From Alphaproteobacteria bacterium (GTDB lineage: Bacteria; Pseudomonadota; Alphaproteobacteria; Micavibrionales; Micavibrionaceae): a stretch of 64,000 nt of DNA. The DNA lies in the NCBI GenBank assembly GCA_002690045.1, contig NZDE01000011.1, positions 1 through 64,000 of the forward strand. The letters run 5' to 3'. Made by a program: the position numbers and the translations under genes. How positions within the stretch are numbered: position 1 is the stretch's first letter; each line of letters starts with the position of its first letter. The notes under the pieces are model-generated. The model was not told the DNA's origin. It did not search any database and was given only the letters and a program-made list of their open reading frames with translations. Of the stretch, positions 56,460-64,000 are shown one piece after another.

Positions 56460-56633
56460 ATGAAAATAGATTTTAACGGAGCAACGACCTTGAGCAAATT
56501 AGTCGCCCTAACAGCTGCACAAAATGAGCAAGTAAATGCAAATGCGAGTTTCCTACAGCGCGCCGAACAAAAATTTGGTGATAAGCTTAGCAATCAGCAA
56601 ACTGCTACATTTGACGTACGTGCAGGCCTGTAA
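56460..56633 (+). CDS. Small protein of 57 aa
   Basis: 58-codon frame with AAGG 7 bases before ATG. Product starts MKIDFNGATTLSKLVALTAA and has a Gln/Asn-rich soluble sequence with heptad-like pattern (SFLQRAEQKFGDKLSNQQ). I recognise no family. It is preceded by a TATAAT extended promoter and three repeat copies, and is followed by a hairpin at 56649. Confidence 0.55.
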   Translation: MKIDFNGATTLSKLVALTAAQNEQVNANASFLQRAEQKFGDKLSNQQTATFDVRAGL

Positions 56634-56648
56634 ATAAACAAAAACAAC

Positions 56649-56676
56649 GGCACGCGCCCACTTTGCGTGCCTTTAT
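56649..56676 (+). terminator. Hairpin between the 57-aa gene and prfC
   Basis: A 7-bp stem GGCACGC/GCGTGCC with a 9-base loop; weak T run on the plus strand, and a T-rich run on the minus strand after the stem, so it may end both the 57-aa gene and prfC. Confidence 0.5.
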
Positions 56677-56725
56677 GCTGTATCCCCTACGGCATTTTTA
56701 TCATTTTGATAATTAATTTAAGTTT

Positions 56726-58300
56726 CTATTTAGTTGATACAAAGCGAATATCGCTGTTTTTATCCTGTGCGTCTTGTAGATGCCATGCATTGCGCGCAAG
56801 GAAAACAGGATCTTCGTCGTGGTCATAGCCTATTGCGCTGCCACTTGCATCTATAAAGGCTTTTAACTTCTTAGGATCATCACTTTCAACCCAACGCGCT
56901 GTATACAAGCTTGTTGCCTCAAACTTTGCGGGTACGTTAAATTCCGTACGGATGCGGTCGATGAGTACATCAAACTGCAATGTTCCGATTACACCAACAA
57001 TATAATAAGATTCAATTGCCGATTTAAAGATACGGGCAGCCCCCTCTTCGGCAATCTGTTCCAAGGCACGCGCCAAATGTTTCGCCTTCATAGGGTCTTC
57101 AGGGACACAGCGCTGCATTATTTCAGGAGCGAAGCTTGGAATACCTGTGAAATGCAAATCTTCGCCCTCGGTCAAGCCGTCACCAATGCGTAAGTTACCA
57201 TGGTTAGGGATGCCGATAATATCACCGGCAAAAGCGTATTCAGCCATTTCACGGTCTTGCGCAAAGAACATTTGCGGTGAATGAAGCGTAATATTCTTAC
57301 CTGAACGGACATGTTTTAACTTCATGCCGCGGCGGAAAGAACCTGAACATATGCGCGCAAACGCCATACGGTCACGGTGCTTTGGGTCCATATTTGCCTG
57401 AATTTTGAAAACGAAGGCGTTTACCTTCTTCTCATCTGGTTGAATTTCGCGTTCCTGAGTCGCTTGAGGACGCGGTGCAGGCGCAAAACTCTTCACGCCC
57501 CCCAAAATTTCACGGACACCGAAGCTGTTGATTGCTGAACCACAATAAACAGGGGTCATATGCCCCTCTAAATAACTTTGGTGGTCAAACTCACTATACA
57601 CGCCGCGGATCATTTCAACTTCTTCACGTAGCCTTTCAGCTAAGTCCGCAGGTAGAAGCTCATCAATTTTAGGATCATCTAGGCCATTACAAGTAATTGC
57701 ATCAGAGACGCTATCGCCTTTGCCGCGTTCAAACATGATAAGCTGATCATTAAAGATGTCATAACAGCCTTTAAAGTCACGCCCCATGCCGATTGGCCAA
57801 CTCGCAGGCACGACATTTAACTGTAGCTTGTCTTCAATCTCATCAAGCGTTTCAAAAAGGTCACGTCCATCACGGTCGAGTTTGTTGATAAATGTAATGA
57901 TTGGAATATCACGAAGGCGACAGACCTCAAAAAGCTTCAATGTTTGCGCCTCAATACCTTTCGCAGCATCAAGCACCATGATTGCGCTATCGACCGCAGT
58001 TAATACGCGATAAGTATCCTCGGAGAAATCTTCGTGACCTGGCGTATCAAGCAGGTTATGCATGATGTCATCATATTCAAATGTCATCACAGATGATGCC
58101 ACAGAAATCCCGCGCTCTTGCTCCACCTTCATCCAGTCAGATGTTGCGCGACGACGGTCACCACGTGCTTTTACTTGCCCTGCAAGCTGAATAGCACCAC
58201 CGAATAACAGCAATTTTTCGGTTAATGTTGTTTTACCGGCATCAGGGTGCGAAATAATCGCATATGTGCGGCGTGGGCTGTGGTTCTCATTTGCAGGCAT
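56726..58300 (-). CDS. prfC: Peptide chain release factor 3
   Basis: 524-aa translational GTPase that recycles RF1/RF2 after termination. G1 motif AIISHPDAGKTTLTEKLLLFGGAIQ, G3 DTPGHEDFSEDT, G4 NKLDR; specific domains with GCYDIFNDQLIMFERGKG. Length is as in E. coli RF3. The nearby Rrf2/suf region is not functionally linked. Confidence 0.96.
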   Translation of the reverse strand: MPANENHSPRRTYAIISHPDAGKTTLTEKLLLFGGAIQLAGQVKARGDRRRATSDWMKVEQERGISVASSVMTFEYDDIMHNLLDTPGHEDFSEDTYRVLTAVDSAIMVLDAAKGIEAQTLKLFEVCRLRDIPIITFINKLDRDGRDLFETLDEIEDKLQLNVVPASWPIGMGRDFKGCYDIFNDQLIMFERGKGDSVSDAITCNGLDDPKIDELLPADLAERLREEVEMIRGVYSEFDHQSYLEGHMTPVYCGSAINSFGVREILGGVKSFAPAPRPQATQEREIQPDEKKVNAFVFKIQANMDPKHRDRMAFARICSGSFRRGMKLKHVRSGKNITLHSPQMFFAQDREMAEYAFAGDIIGIPNHGNLRIGDGLTEGEDLHFTGIPSFAPEIMQRCVPEDPMKAKHLARALEQIAEEGAARIFKSAIESYYIVGVIGTLQFDVLIDRIRTEFNVPAKFEATSLYTARWVESDDPKKLKAFIDASGSAIGYDHDEDPVFLARNAWHLQDAQDKNSDIRFVSTK

Positions 58301-58361
58301 TGTTGTTACTTACTCTATATTGATCTGAACATTTGGCTTATAAACGAAGTTTGTGTAAATC

Positions 58362-58715
58362 TCAAGTCATGTTAAGAAAGTCATCATTATCAAACGGGTT
58401 CAAAAACTCATTTAATTCAAACTCAATAACCCATAAATCTGGGTCCATTGATATTTCGCCTTGGATATATTGATCCGCTTCGCTTTCATGCTTTATACCG
58501 TCTTCAAAGACGTTATACCACTTTAATTCACCATCCATATCGCGCATTTGTCCGTATAAACATGCGCCCTGACCAGCAACATAAACCTTACACAATATGG
58601 CACAGCCATCATGCCCGCCTGTATTAACAATGTAATAAGGTACACCCGCAATATTACAGCGGTGCAAAAGACCATCAATTATAAGTTTGGTTTGCTGGCG
58701 GACAGTTTCAAACAT
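58362..58715 (-). CDS. DUF1491 family protein
   Basis: 117-aa protein similar to the alphaproteobacterial DUF1491 family: LIIDGLLHRCNIAGVPYYIVNTGGHDGCAILCKVYV and DPDLWVIEFELNEFLNPF. It is located between prfC and fur, 9 bases from fur. No function is known to me. An acidic C-terminus is notable. Confidence 0.8.
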   Translation of the reverse strand: MFETVRQQTKLIIDGLLHRCNIAGVPYYIVNTGGHDGCAILCKVYVAGQGACLYGQMRDMDGELKWYNVFEDGIKHESEADQYIQGEISMDPDLWVIEFELNEFLNPFDNDDFLNMT

Positions 58716-58724
58716 CGGCTTTAC

Positions 58725-59132
58725 TTAAGCCTTTTTCTTGTGCCCATAAACTTCAAGGCGGTGATCGACTAAGTCATATCCTAACTCTGCTGCGACCTTA
58801 CGTACGATGGCCTCAACTTCACTATTTTCAAACTCAACGACTTCGCTAGTCTCTGTGTCAATAAGATGGTAATGATCATCAATATTCACATCATAACGGG
58901 AAAAGCTTTCATTGAAATCATGACGGATAACGAGGTCAAGCTCATCTAACAAATTCATGGTGCGGTAAACTGTCGCCAAAGAAATAGACGAATCCTCAGC
59001 CTTTGCGCGCTCATAAACCATCTCAACTGATAAATGGTTATCTGAATTTTCAAGGACACTTATAATAACTTTACGCTGCCCTGTCATTTTTAGGCCTGCG
59101 GCTATACATCTGTCTTGCAAAGTCTTGCCCAT
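58725..59132 (-). CDS. fur: Fur-family metal regulator
   Basis: 135-aa metalloregulator. Recognition helix LATVYRTMNLLDELDLVIRH; metal residues HYH (His87, His89) and His124, with Glu75. The CxxC structural zinc site of E. coli Fur is absent (DHYHLIDTETSEVVEF), as in many alphaproteobacterial Fur/Mur proteins, so it may respond to iron or manganese. It follows the sensor kinase gene by 24 bases and could share its transcript. Confidence 0.93.
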   Translation of the reverse strand: MGKTLQDRCIAAGLKMTGQRKVIISVLENSDNHLSVEMVYERAKAEDSSISLATVYRTMNLLDELDLVIRHDFNESFSRYDVNIDDHYHLIDTETSEVVEFENSEVEAIVRKVAAELGYDLVDHRLEVYGHKKKA

Positions 59133-59156
59133 GTTTAAATGCCTTTTTATCTATTG

Positions 59157-60689
59157 TTATTTGAAACGGTTAATATCGTCAGGATTGTGCAGTACACGCT
59201 GTTCCGGCAAGTAAAGCGTAACGACCGTACCCATTCCTTCGTCTGATTTCAAGAACAATTCACCGCCATGCAGCTCCATCATTGCTTTCGCAAGCGGTAA
59301 ACCGAGCCCTGTACCTTGTTGGTTTTTCGCAGCCAATGTGGAATCCTTCACCTGACCAAATGGTTCAAGCGCTTCTTTAACGCGGTCTTTGGGAATGCCG
59401 ACACCATCATCTGATACGACTATTTGCATACCGCCATTATCAACAACTTCAACCTTAACAAAAATATGGCCGCCGCGTTCACAGAATTTTACGGAGTTAC
59501 TAATCAAATTAATAAGAACCTGACGGATCAAACGAGAATCTACATATATTTTAGGTAGATTATCTGGCACTTCGTCATCAAGCTCTATACCGCTGCTAAA
59601 CGCGCGCGAAGCCATCATACGCATAACAGATTCCATTAGACCTGCTAAATCAACGGGCTCCTCATCTAGCTCCAAACGCCCAGCTTCAATTTTAGACATA
59701 TCGAGCACTTCGTTGATGATTTCCAATAAGTGACGCGCACTTAATAGAACATCCCCCATATATTCTTTGTATTTCTCATTAGCGAGCGCGCCGAATGTTT
59801 CATTGAGCATAAGCTCACTAAAACCGATAATCGCATTGAGCGGCGTGCGCAACTCATGCGACATATTGGCAAGGAATGAGGATTTTGCATGGTTAGCAGC
59901 ATCCGCCTGTTCCTTCGCAACATGGAGCGATACCTCCATCTGCTTACGCATGGTGATATCCATCAAATTGGTCACTTGAAAACGCCGACGCTGCGAAAGT
60001 TCAAGCGTAGCTGTGGTAAAGATTACGTTAGCAATTGTACCGTCCTTACGGATCAACTTCATCTCACCGCTCGAACGTTCACCCGATACGATATAGTTTT
60101 CATGATTATCCCGTGCCAAGCGGCGCTCATCCGGCGTAAGGAGCATGGCAAAGTCATAGCCGATAATATCATCCCGTTTCCAGCCATAATTACGCACAAA
60201 GCTGTCATTCACACGGACGATACGGCCATTATGATCGGTCACGACAATACCAATCTCACTCACATCAAAGATAGATGTTAGAAGGCTGATCGCATCATCA
60301 CGTTCACGCTGGAGTATAGATTCATCCGAAGCATCAGGCTGCGCCATAATGTCTAAATATGTAACATTGCCATGCTCATCCAATAATGGATTAATCCAAA
60401 AACCATGCACACGGATACTGCCCGGTAAATTTGGCAATGCCTGTATAGTCACGGGTACTTTCTGGCCAACGCAAACCTCAAAAGATTGATTAAAATGACG
60501 TGCGTTTTCGCTATCCATAAAATCATCAACCGATTTGCCCATAATAGTTTCACGGCGGCGGTCAAAATATTCTAATGCGCGGTTGTTAATCTCAACGACT
60601 TTAAATTCATCACCCTCAACCGAAACCAAGAATCTTGGTACGGGCATAGTGTCAAATAGGCTTTTATGGTCGATGATAATGTCTGTCAT
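59157..60689 (-). CDS. PAS-domain sensor histidine kinase
   Basis: 510-aa cytoplasmic kinase without membrane segments. PAS-like regions span about residues 12-115 and 135-250. HisKA: SSFLANMSHELRTPLNAIIGF with phospho-acceptor His278. HATPase: N box LISNSVKF, G1 VSDDGVGIP, G2 GTGLGLPLAKAMMELHGG. Signals probably arise inside the cell (redox, ligand). No response regulator gene is adjacent. It is upstream of fur in transcription order. Confidence 0.93.
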   Translation of the reverse strand: MTDIIIDHKSLFDTMPVPRFLVSVEGDEFKVVEINNRALEYFDRRRETIMGKSVDDFMDSENARHFNQSFEVCVGQKVPVTIQALPNLPGSIRVHGFWINPLLDEHGNVTYLDIMAQPDASDESILQRERDDAISLLTSIFDVSEIGIVVTDHNGRIVRVNDSFVRNYGWKRDDIIGYDFAMLLTPDERRLARDNHENYIVSGERSSGEMKLIRKDGTIANVIFTTATLELSQRRRFQVTNLMDITMRKQMEVSLHVAKEQADAANHAKSSFLANMSHELRTPLNAIIGFSELMLNETFGALANEKYKEYMGDVLLSARHLLEIINEVLDMSKIEAGRLELDEEPVDLAGLMESVMRMMASRAFSSGIELDDEVPDNLPKIYVDSRLIRQVLINLISNSVKFCERGGHIFVKVEVVDNGGMQIVVSDDGVGIPKDRVKEALEPFGQVKDSTLAAKNQQGTGLGLPLAKAMMELHGGELFLKSDEGMGTVVTLYLPEQRVLHNPDDINRFK

Positions 60690-60715
60690 ATAATTATTAT
60701 TGTTTTATTTATCCA

Positions 60716-61366
60716 TTATACCGTGCCGAAGCTACGGTCACCTGCATCGCCCAAACCTGGGACAATATATGCGTTTTCATTTAAGTGGCTGTCTAAGGCT
60801 GCAGTGTAAATTTTTAACGCAGGATACTTGTCCTGCATTAACTTCACACCTTCTGGGGCAGCTACAAGCACCACAAATTTTACCCGCGCCATATCAGCGC
60901 CTTTGGCTTTAATCATATCTAGTGCAAGCGCCGCAGAATGCCCCGTGGCAAGCATTGGATCAACCAAAAGCACATCACGGCCCGCTAAGTCAGGTAGCTT
61001 ATTTAAGTATTCAACGGCCTCTAATGTATCATGGTCACGATACATACCAATATGCGCAACACTGGCTTCGGGTAGTACATCTTCTAATCCATCAGCCATA
61101 GCGAGCCCTGCGCGTAATATAGGTACAATCACAGGAAATTCATTCTTAAGCACAGGTGCATCAAAACGTTCAAGCGGCGTTTCCACAGACTGCGTAGCAC
61201 GCGGCAAATCCTGTGTAACGCTATACGCCATCATTTGGGCGATATGTTTAACGTTTTGTCGAAACATACGCTTATCCGTATTAATCGCACGAATTTCTGA
61301 AAGACGATGGTCTATAACTGGGTTATCTGCAACCCACAAATTGTCAAAATCTGCATGTTTATGCAT
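60716..61366 (-). CDS. upp: Uracil phosphoribosyltransferase
   Basis: 216-aa salvage enzyme forming UMP from uracil and PRPP. The PRPP loop is LLVDPMLATGHSAALALD, the flexible segment VPILRAGLAMADGLEDVLPEASVAHIGMYRD, and C-terminal uracil-site segment YIVPGLGDAGDRSFGTV. It overlaps the upstream GGDEF-like gene by 8 bases, which hints at co-expression. Confidence 0.96.
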   Translation of the reverse strand: MHKHADFDNLWVADNPVIDHRLSEIRAINTDKRMFRQNVKHIAQMMAYSVTQDLPRATQSVETPLERFDAPVLKNEFPVIVPILRAGLAMADGLEDVLPEASVAHIGMYRDHDTLEAVEYLNKLPDLAGRDVLLVDPMLATGHSAALALDMIKAKGADMARVKFVVLVAAPEGVKLMQDKYPALKIYTAALDSHLNENAYIVPGLGDAGDRSFGTV

Positions 61367-62204
61367 CTTTATTCTCCTGCATAAATAATTCGAGGGCGCT
61401 GACTTCCTTATGGATCACTGATGAGGGGTCATCACCTTGAAGGCGCTGCACTTCTAAACGCATATGCTTGATTAAATGATCAATCTTATCACCCGGAACA
61501 GGCTCTGACGCACAGAATAAAAGCTTACTGGTCGTATTATCTAATATCTGATCCAAGCGCTTATAAAAACGAATGCCGCCATCACTATCTGTTTCTTTTA
61601 GCATTACGGCGAACTCATTATCAGACAGGACATATGCATCATCAAATACACGCATACATTTTTTAATGCCCGCGGCCGTAGCAAAGAAGTCTTGTGTGCT
61701 GCGCCCTTTTACATCCTGATCATCAGTTGCTTTTAATGTCACAAGCCCCAAGACAAAGCTTGAGCCATGACGCGCACGACGCTCAATTTCTATTTCAAAG
61801 TCTTTGACAAGTTGTGCCTGCGCATTAAGGCCTGAGCGAATAATTAAATCTTCTTGGTCACCATCATTATCAAGATTAGCCTGCACCATCTGGTCACAAA
61901 TGCTGGTAATGGCCTTATTTAGCCTTTCAAGGACAGCGTAAGATTGTTCTGTATTAATTTTTGGCGTATCAATAAATTCATTGGCCAGCTTAATAACCTC
62001 CTCAACCTGCACAATCATATCATCATAGAAATTTTGCTGATCAGATGATGATGTCGATGAGTTTTGCAGCCAGTCTAATAAAATATAAGGCGGCTTAATA
62101 ACTTCATTACCCTTAACATAGGCATGAAAGACCTGCATATACCAATCCAGCAGCTTTTTAATAATCAGCGCGACATGATCTGCACTGGTGTTAACCTTAT
62201 TCAT
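61359..62204 (-). CDS. Degenerate GGDEF-like protein
   Basis: 281-aa protein with an N-terminal helical region (about 1-120) and a C-terminal part resembling a diguanylate cyclase fold: LNAQAQLVKDFEIEIERRARHGSSFVLGLVTLKATDD, then DDAYVLSDNEFAVMLKETDSDGGIRFYKRL. The GGDEF signature is replaced by SDNEF, so cyclase activity is unlikely. Its gene overlaps upp by 8 bases. It may bind nucleotide or act as a sensor; that is inference. Confidence 0.65.
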   Translation of the reverse strand: MNKVNTSADHVALIIKKLLDWYMQVFHAYVKGNEVIKPPYILLDWLQNSSTSSSDQQNFYDDMIVQVEEVIKLANEFIDTPKINTEQSYAVLERLNKAITSICDQMVQANLDNDGDQEDLIIRSGLNAQAQLVKDFEIEIERRARHGSSFVLGLVTLKATDDQDVKGRSTQDFFATAAGIKKCMRVFDDAYVLSDNEFAVMLKETDSDGGIRFYKRLDQILDNTTSKLLFCASEPVPGDKIDHLIKHMRLEVQRLQGDDPSSVIHKEVSALELFMQENKDA

Positions 62205-62222
62205 TACGACCTCAATTTAAAA

Positions 62223-62253
62223 GAAGCGCAGATACGATTAATATCTGCGCTTC
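62223..62253 (-). terminator. Intrinsic terminator of gatB
   Basis: A perfect 12-bp stem, GAAGCGCAGATA with TATCTGCGCTTC, and a 7-base loop lie about 22 bases after the gatB stop codon on the minus strand, followed by TTTT. Confidence 0.85.
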
Positions 62254-62275
62254 AAAAATAACACATAACACATTG

Positions 62276-63730
62276 TTATGATAGTTTCTTCTTAAGAAGC
62301 TCGTTGACCATTTGCGGGTTCGCCTTACCTTGGCTTTCCTTCATAACCTGTCCAACAAAGAAGCCAAACAATTTATCCTTACCGGATTTATATTGTTCAA
62401 CCTTATCTTGGTTGTCTGCAATTACTTTATCAATAATCGCCTCAATAGCGCCCGTATCTGTGACTTGCTTCAAGCCTTTTTCTTCAACAATCTTTTCAGG
62501 ATCAGCGCCACTTTCATACATTTCAGCAAAAACATCCTTAGCGATACGGCCTGAAATTGTGTTGTCTTCAATCAAACCGACAAGCTTACCTAGATTTTCA
62601 GATGTAATTGGCGATTCCTCAATTGTCTTACCATCTTTATTCAAAATACCAAGCAATTCATTGATAACCCAGTTTGCTGCTAGCTTAGCATCACGATCAT
62701 TTGCAACAGTTTCAAAATAATCTGCACGTGAACGAGACGAAATCAAAACACTCGCATCATAAGCACCAAGGCCATAGCTATCCATGAAACGGTGCTTCTT
62801 CTCATCTGGCAATTCAGGCAATGTTTTCTTGATATCATCAACATAACCTTGTTCTAATTCCAGTGGCAGCAAGTCTGGGTCAGGGAAATAACGGTAATCA
62901 TGTGCATCTTCTTTGGAGCGCATAGAGCGTGTGACGTTTTGCGCAGGATCCCAAAGGCGTGTTTCCTGATCAACGCTGCCGCCATCTTCAAGTAATTCAA
63001 TTTGACGACGAGATTCATAATCAATAGCCGCCTGTGCCGCTTTGATTGAGTTTACATTTTTTATCTCGCAGCGCGTGCCATATTCGGTCTCGCCCACTTT
63101 ACGGACTGAGATGTTTACATCGGCGCGCATTGAGCCTTCGTCCATGTTACCATCACATGTACCAAGGTAACGCAAAATCATACGCAACTTTGTTAAATAA
63201 GCACCTACTTCAATACCATCGCGCAAATCTGGCTCTGATACAATTTCCATCAATGTGTTGCCTGAACGGTTCAAGTCAACATATGACTTTGTTGGGTGTT
63301 GATCGTGAATAGATTTACCAGCATCTTGTTCAAGGTGCAGGCGTGTAATGCCAACTTTCTTAACTTCACCATTTGGCAAGTCAATTTCGATTTCACCTTC
63401 CCCAACGATTGGGTGAAGATATTGTGAAATCTGGTAGCCTTGCGGCAAATCAGGGTAAAAATAATTTTTACGCTCAAAAACAGAATAAAGGTTAATTTTT
63501 GAATTTAAGCCTAGGCCAGTACGCACAGCTTGTTCAACAGACTTCATGTTTAACACGGGCAGCATGCCGGGCATCGCTGCATCAACCAATGACACTTGTG
63601 TATTTGGCGCTGCGCCGAATGCAGTTGCCGCACCTGAGAATAGCTTAGATTCTGTGATGGCCTGTGCATGGACTTCAAGCCCGATCACCATTTCCCAATC
63701 ACCTGTGTTGCCTCTAATAATTTCAGCCAT
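62276..63730 (-). CDS. gatB: Aspartyl/glutamyl-tRNA amidotransferase subunit B
   Basis: 484-aa GatCAB subunit that helps convert Glu-tRNA-Gln (and Asp-tRNA-Asn) to the amidated form. Conserved: [68 protein letters not shown], and [19 protein letters not shown] with a C-terminal GatB/YqeY tail ([28 protein letters not shown]). The start has a TAAGGA site. GatA and GatC are not within the window. Confidence 0.97.
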   Translation of the reverse strand: MAEIIRGNTGDWEMVIGLEVHAQAITESKLFSGAATAFGAAPNTQVSLVDAAMPGMLPVLNMKSVEQAVRTGLGLNSKINLYSVFERKNYFYPDLPQGYQISQYLHPIVGEGEIEIDLPNGEVKKVGITRLHLEQDAGKSIHDQHPTKSYVDLNRSGNTLMEIVSEPDLRDGIEVGAYLTKLRMILRYLGTCDGNMDEGSMRADVNISVRKVGETEYGTRCEIKNVNSIKAAQAAIDYESRRQIELLEDGGSVDQETRLWDPAQNVTRSMRSKEDAHDYRYFPDPDLLPLELEQGYVDDIKKTLPELPDEKKHRFMDSYGLGAYDASVLISSRSRADYFETVANDRDAKLAANWVINELLGILNKDGKTIEESPITSENLGKLVGLIEDNTISGRIAKDVFAEMYESGADPEKIVEEKGLKQVTDTGAIEAIIDKVIADNQDKVEQYKSGKDKLFGFFVGQVMKESQGKANPQMVNELLKKKLS

Positions 63731-63776
63731 TTTTATTTCCTTACAAAGACTTATCTTAAGTTTCTATCTTATAAAA

Positions 63777-64000
63777 TTAACGCCACTGCATGAATGCAGG
63801 TTGGATACAGGCTTGAATGCCTGTTCTGACATAATTTTGGTATACAGGGGAACGTATAAACGATTCTTCCGGCGTATATTCCGCGTTCATTTCCATACCA
63901 GTATAGTGCCCAACAATATCATTCGCGCCACGTTCACGAAGCATGCGGCCAGCTATGTCTCCAACGCAAGAACAATAGGCAGGAAAGCTGCGTATACGAT
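63777..64000 (-). CDS. Partial unknown protein (C-terminal part)
   Basis: A gene that runs off the right edge; only its last 74 codons are visible. The protein ends ...FIRSPVYQNYVRTGIQACIQPAFMQWR-like (short pieces) and contains a CSCVGDIAGRML segment with closely spaced cysteines. The family is not recognised. It lies 46 bases upstream of gatB in the same orientation. Confidence 0.5.
   Translation of the reverse strand, partial: RIRSFPAYCSCVGDIAGRMLRERGANDIVGHYTGMEMNAEYTPEESFIRSPVYQNYVRTGIQACIQPAFMQWR

Overview
The window reads as a stretch of core chromosome from an alphaproteobacterium with a low-to-moderate GC genome. Evidence for the group: CarD next to a 7Fe ferredoxin (fdxA), a PopZ-type DUF2497 protein, DUF1489 and DUF1491 proteins, an NDUFS4-like complex I accessory subunit, an NrsF-type anti-sigma factor beside an ECF sigma factor, RpoH, a Suf operon led by an Rrf2 regulator, and GatB for indirect Gln/Asn-tRNA synthesis. 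I cannot place it to family. The gene order is dense, with few non-coding stretches, and there are no CRISPR arrays, insertion sequences or rRNA genes.

Layout. 1-8.4 kb: a 22-bp tRNA-Ser 3' end remnant at the left edge (a likely attachment site), an output-less Cache/HAMP sensor, a YrbG-type cation exchanger, tag, DUF1489, an HI0933-type flavoprotein, a GIY-YIG protein, a chemoreceptor with a membrane-embedded His-rich sensor, and hisS. 8.4-16.8 kb: an unrecognised 436-aa protein, sufE, clpX, an LD-carboxypeptidase, fdxA, carD, a catalytically degenerate PPP-type phosphatase and rpoH. 16.8-26.4 kb: a translation and metabolism block (single-chain glyQS, gor, class II DAHP synthase, nadE, gltX, trmJ-like).

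26.6-31.4 kb holds the most striking gene: one 1595-codon frame that fuses an RNase J-like metallo-beta-lactamase/beta-CASP nuclease to a complete exonuclease I (SbcB-like) DEDDh exonuclease. It is followed by an apparently non-coding 414-bp gap containing a promoter and an intrinsic terminator but no ORF, a candidate small RNA.

31.8-44 kb is mostly on the minus strand: rlmA-like, tRNA-Arg, NDUFS4-like, nrsF-like/ECF sigma, tRNA-Pro, DUF192 lipoprotein (with an intrinsic-terminator hairpin inside its signal-peptide codons), an ion transporter plus CBS protein, a hydrolase, an MsbA-type ABC exporter, an HAD phosphatase, nuoI-nuoH separated from other nuo genes, popZ-like and pcm-like. 44-48 kb: tRNA-Cys, tRNA-Asn, a three-PAS soluble chemoreceptor, a secreted esterase, SseB-like and a nucleoside deoxyribosyltransferase. 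48-56 kb: the suf operon (rrf2-sufB-unknown membrane protein-sufC-sufD-sufS-sufT-two A-type carriers), with a clear promoter/operator. 56-64 kb: two small proteins with a repeat-rich control region, prfC, DUF1491, fur, a PAS histidine kinase, upp, a degenerate GGDEF protein, gatB and a partial gene.

Functionally the window combines Fe-S assembly (suf operon plus unlinked sufE, fdxA and an iron-type regulator), translation (hisS, glyQS, gltX, gatB, prfC, trmJ, four tRNAs), stress and transcription control (rpoH, clpX, carD, ECF/NrsF, fur) and chemosensing. All functions are inferred from sequence reading only; no searches were run.
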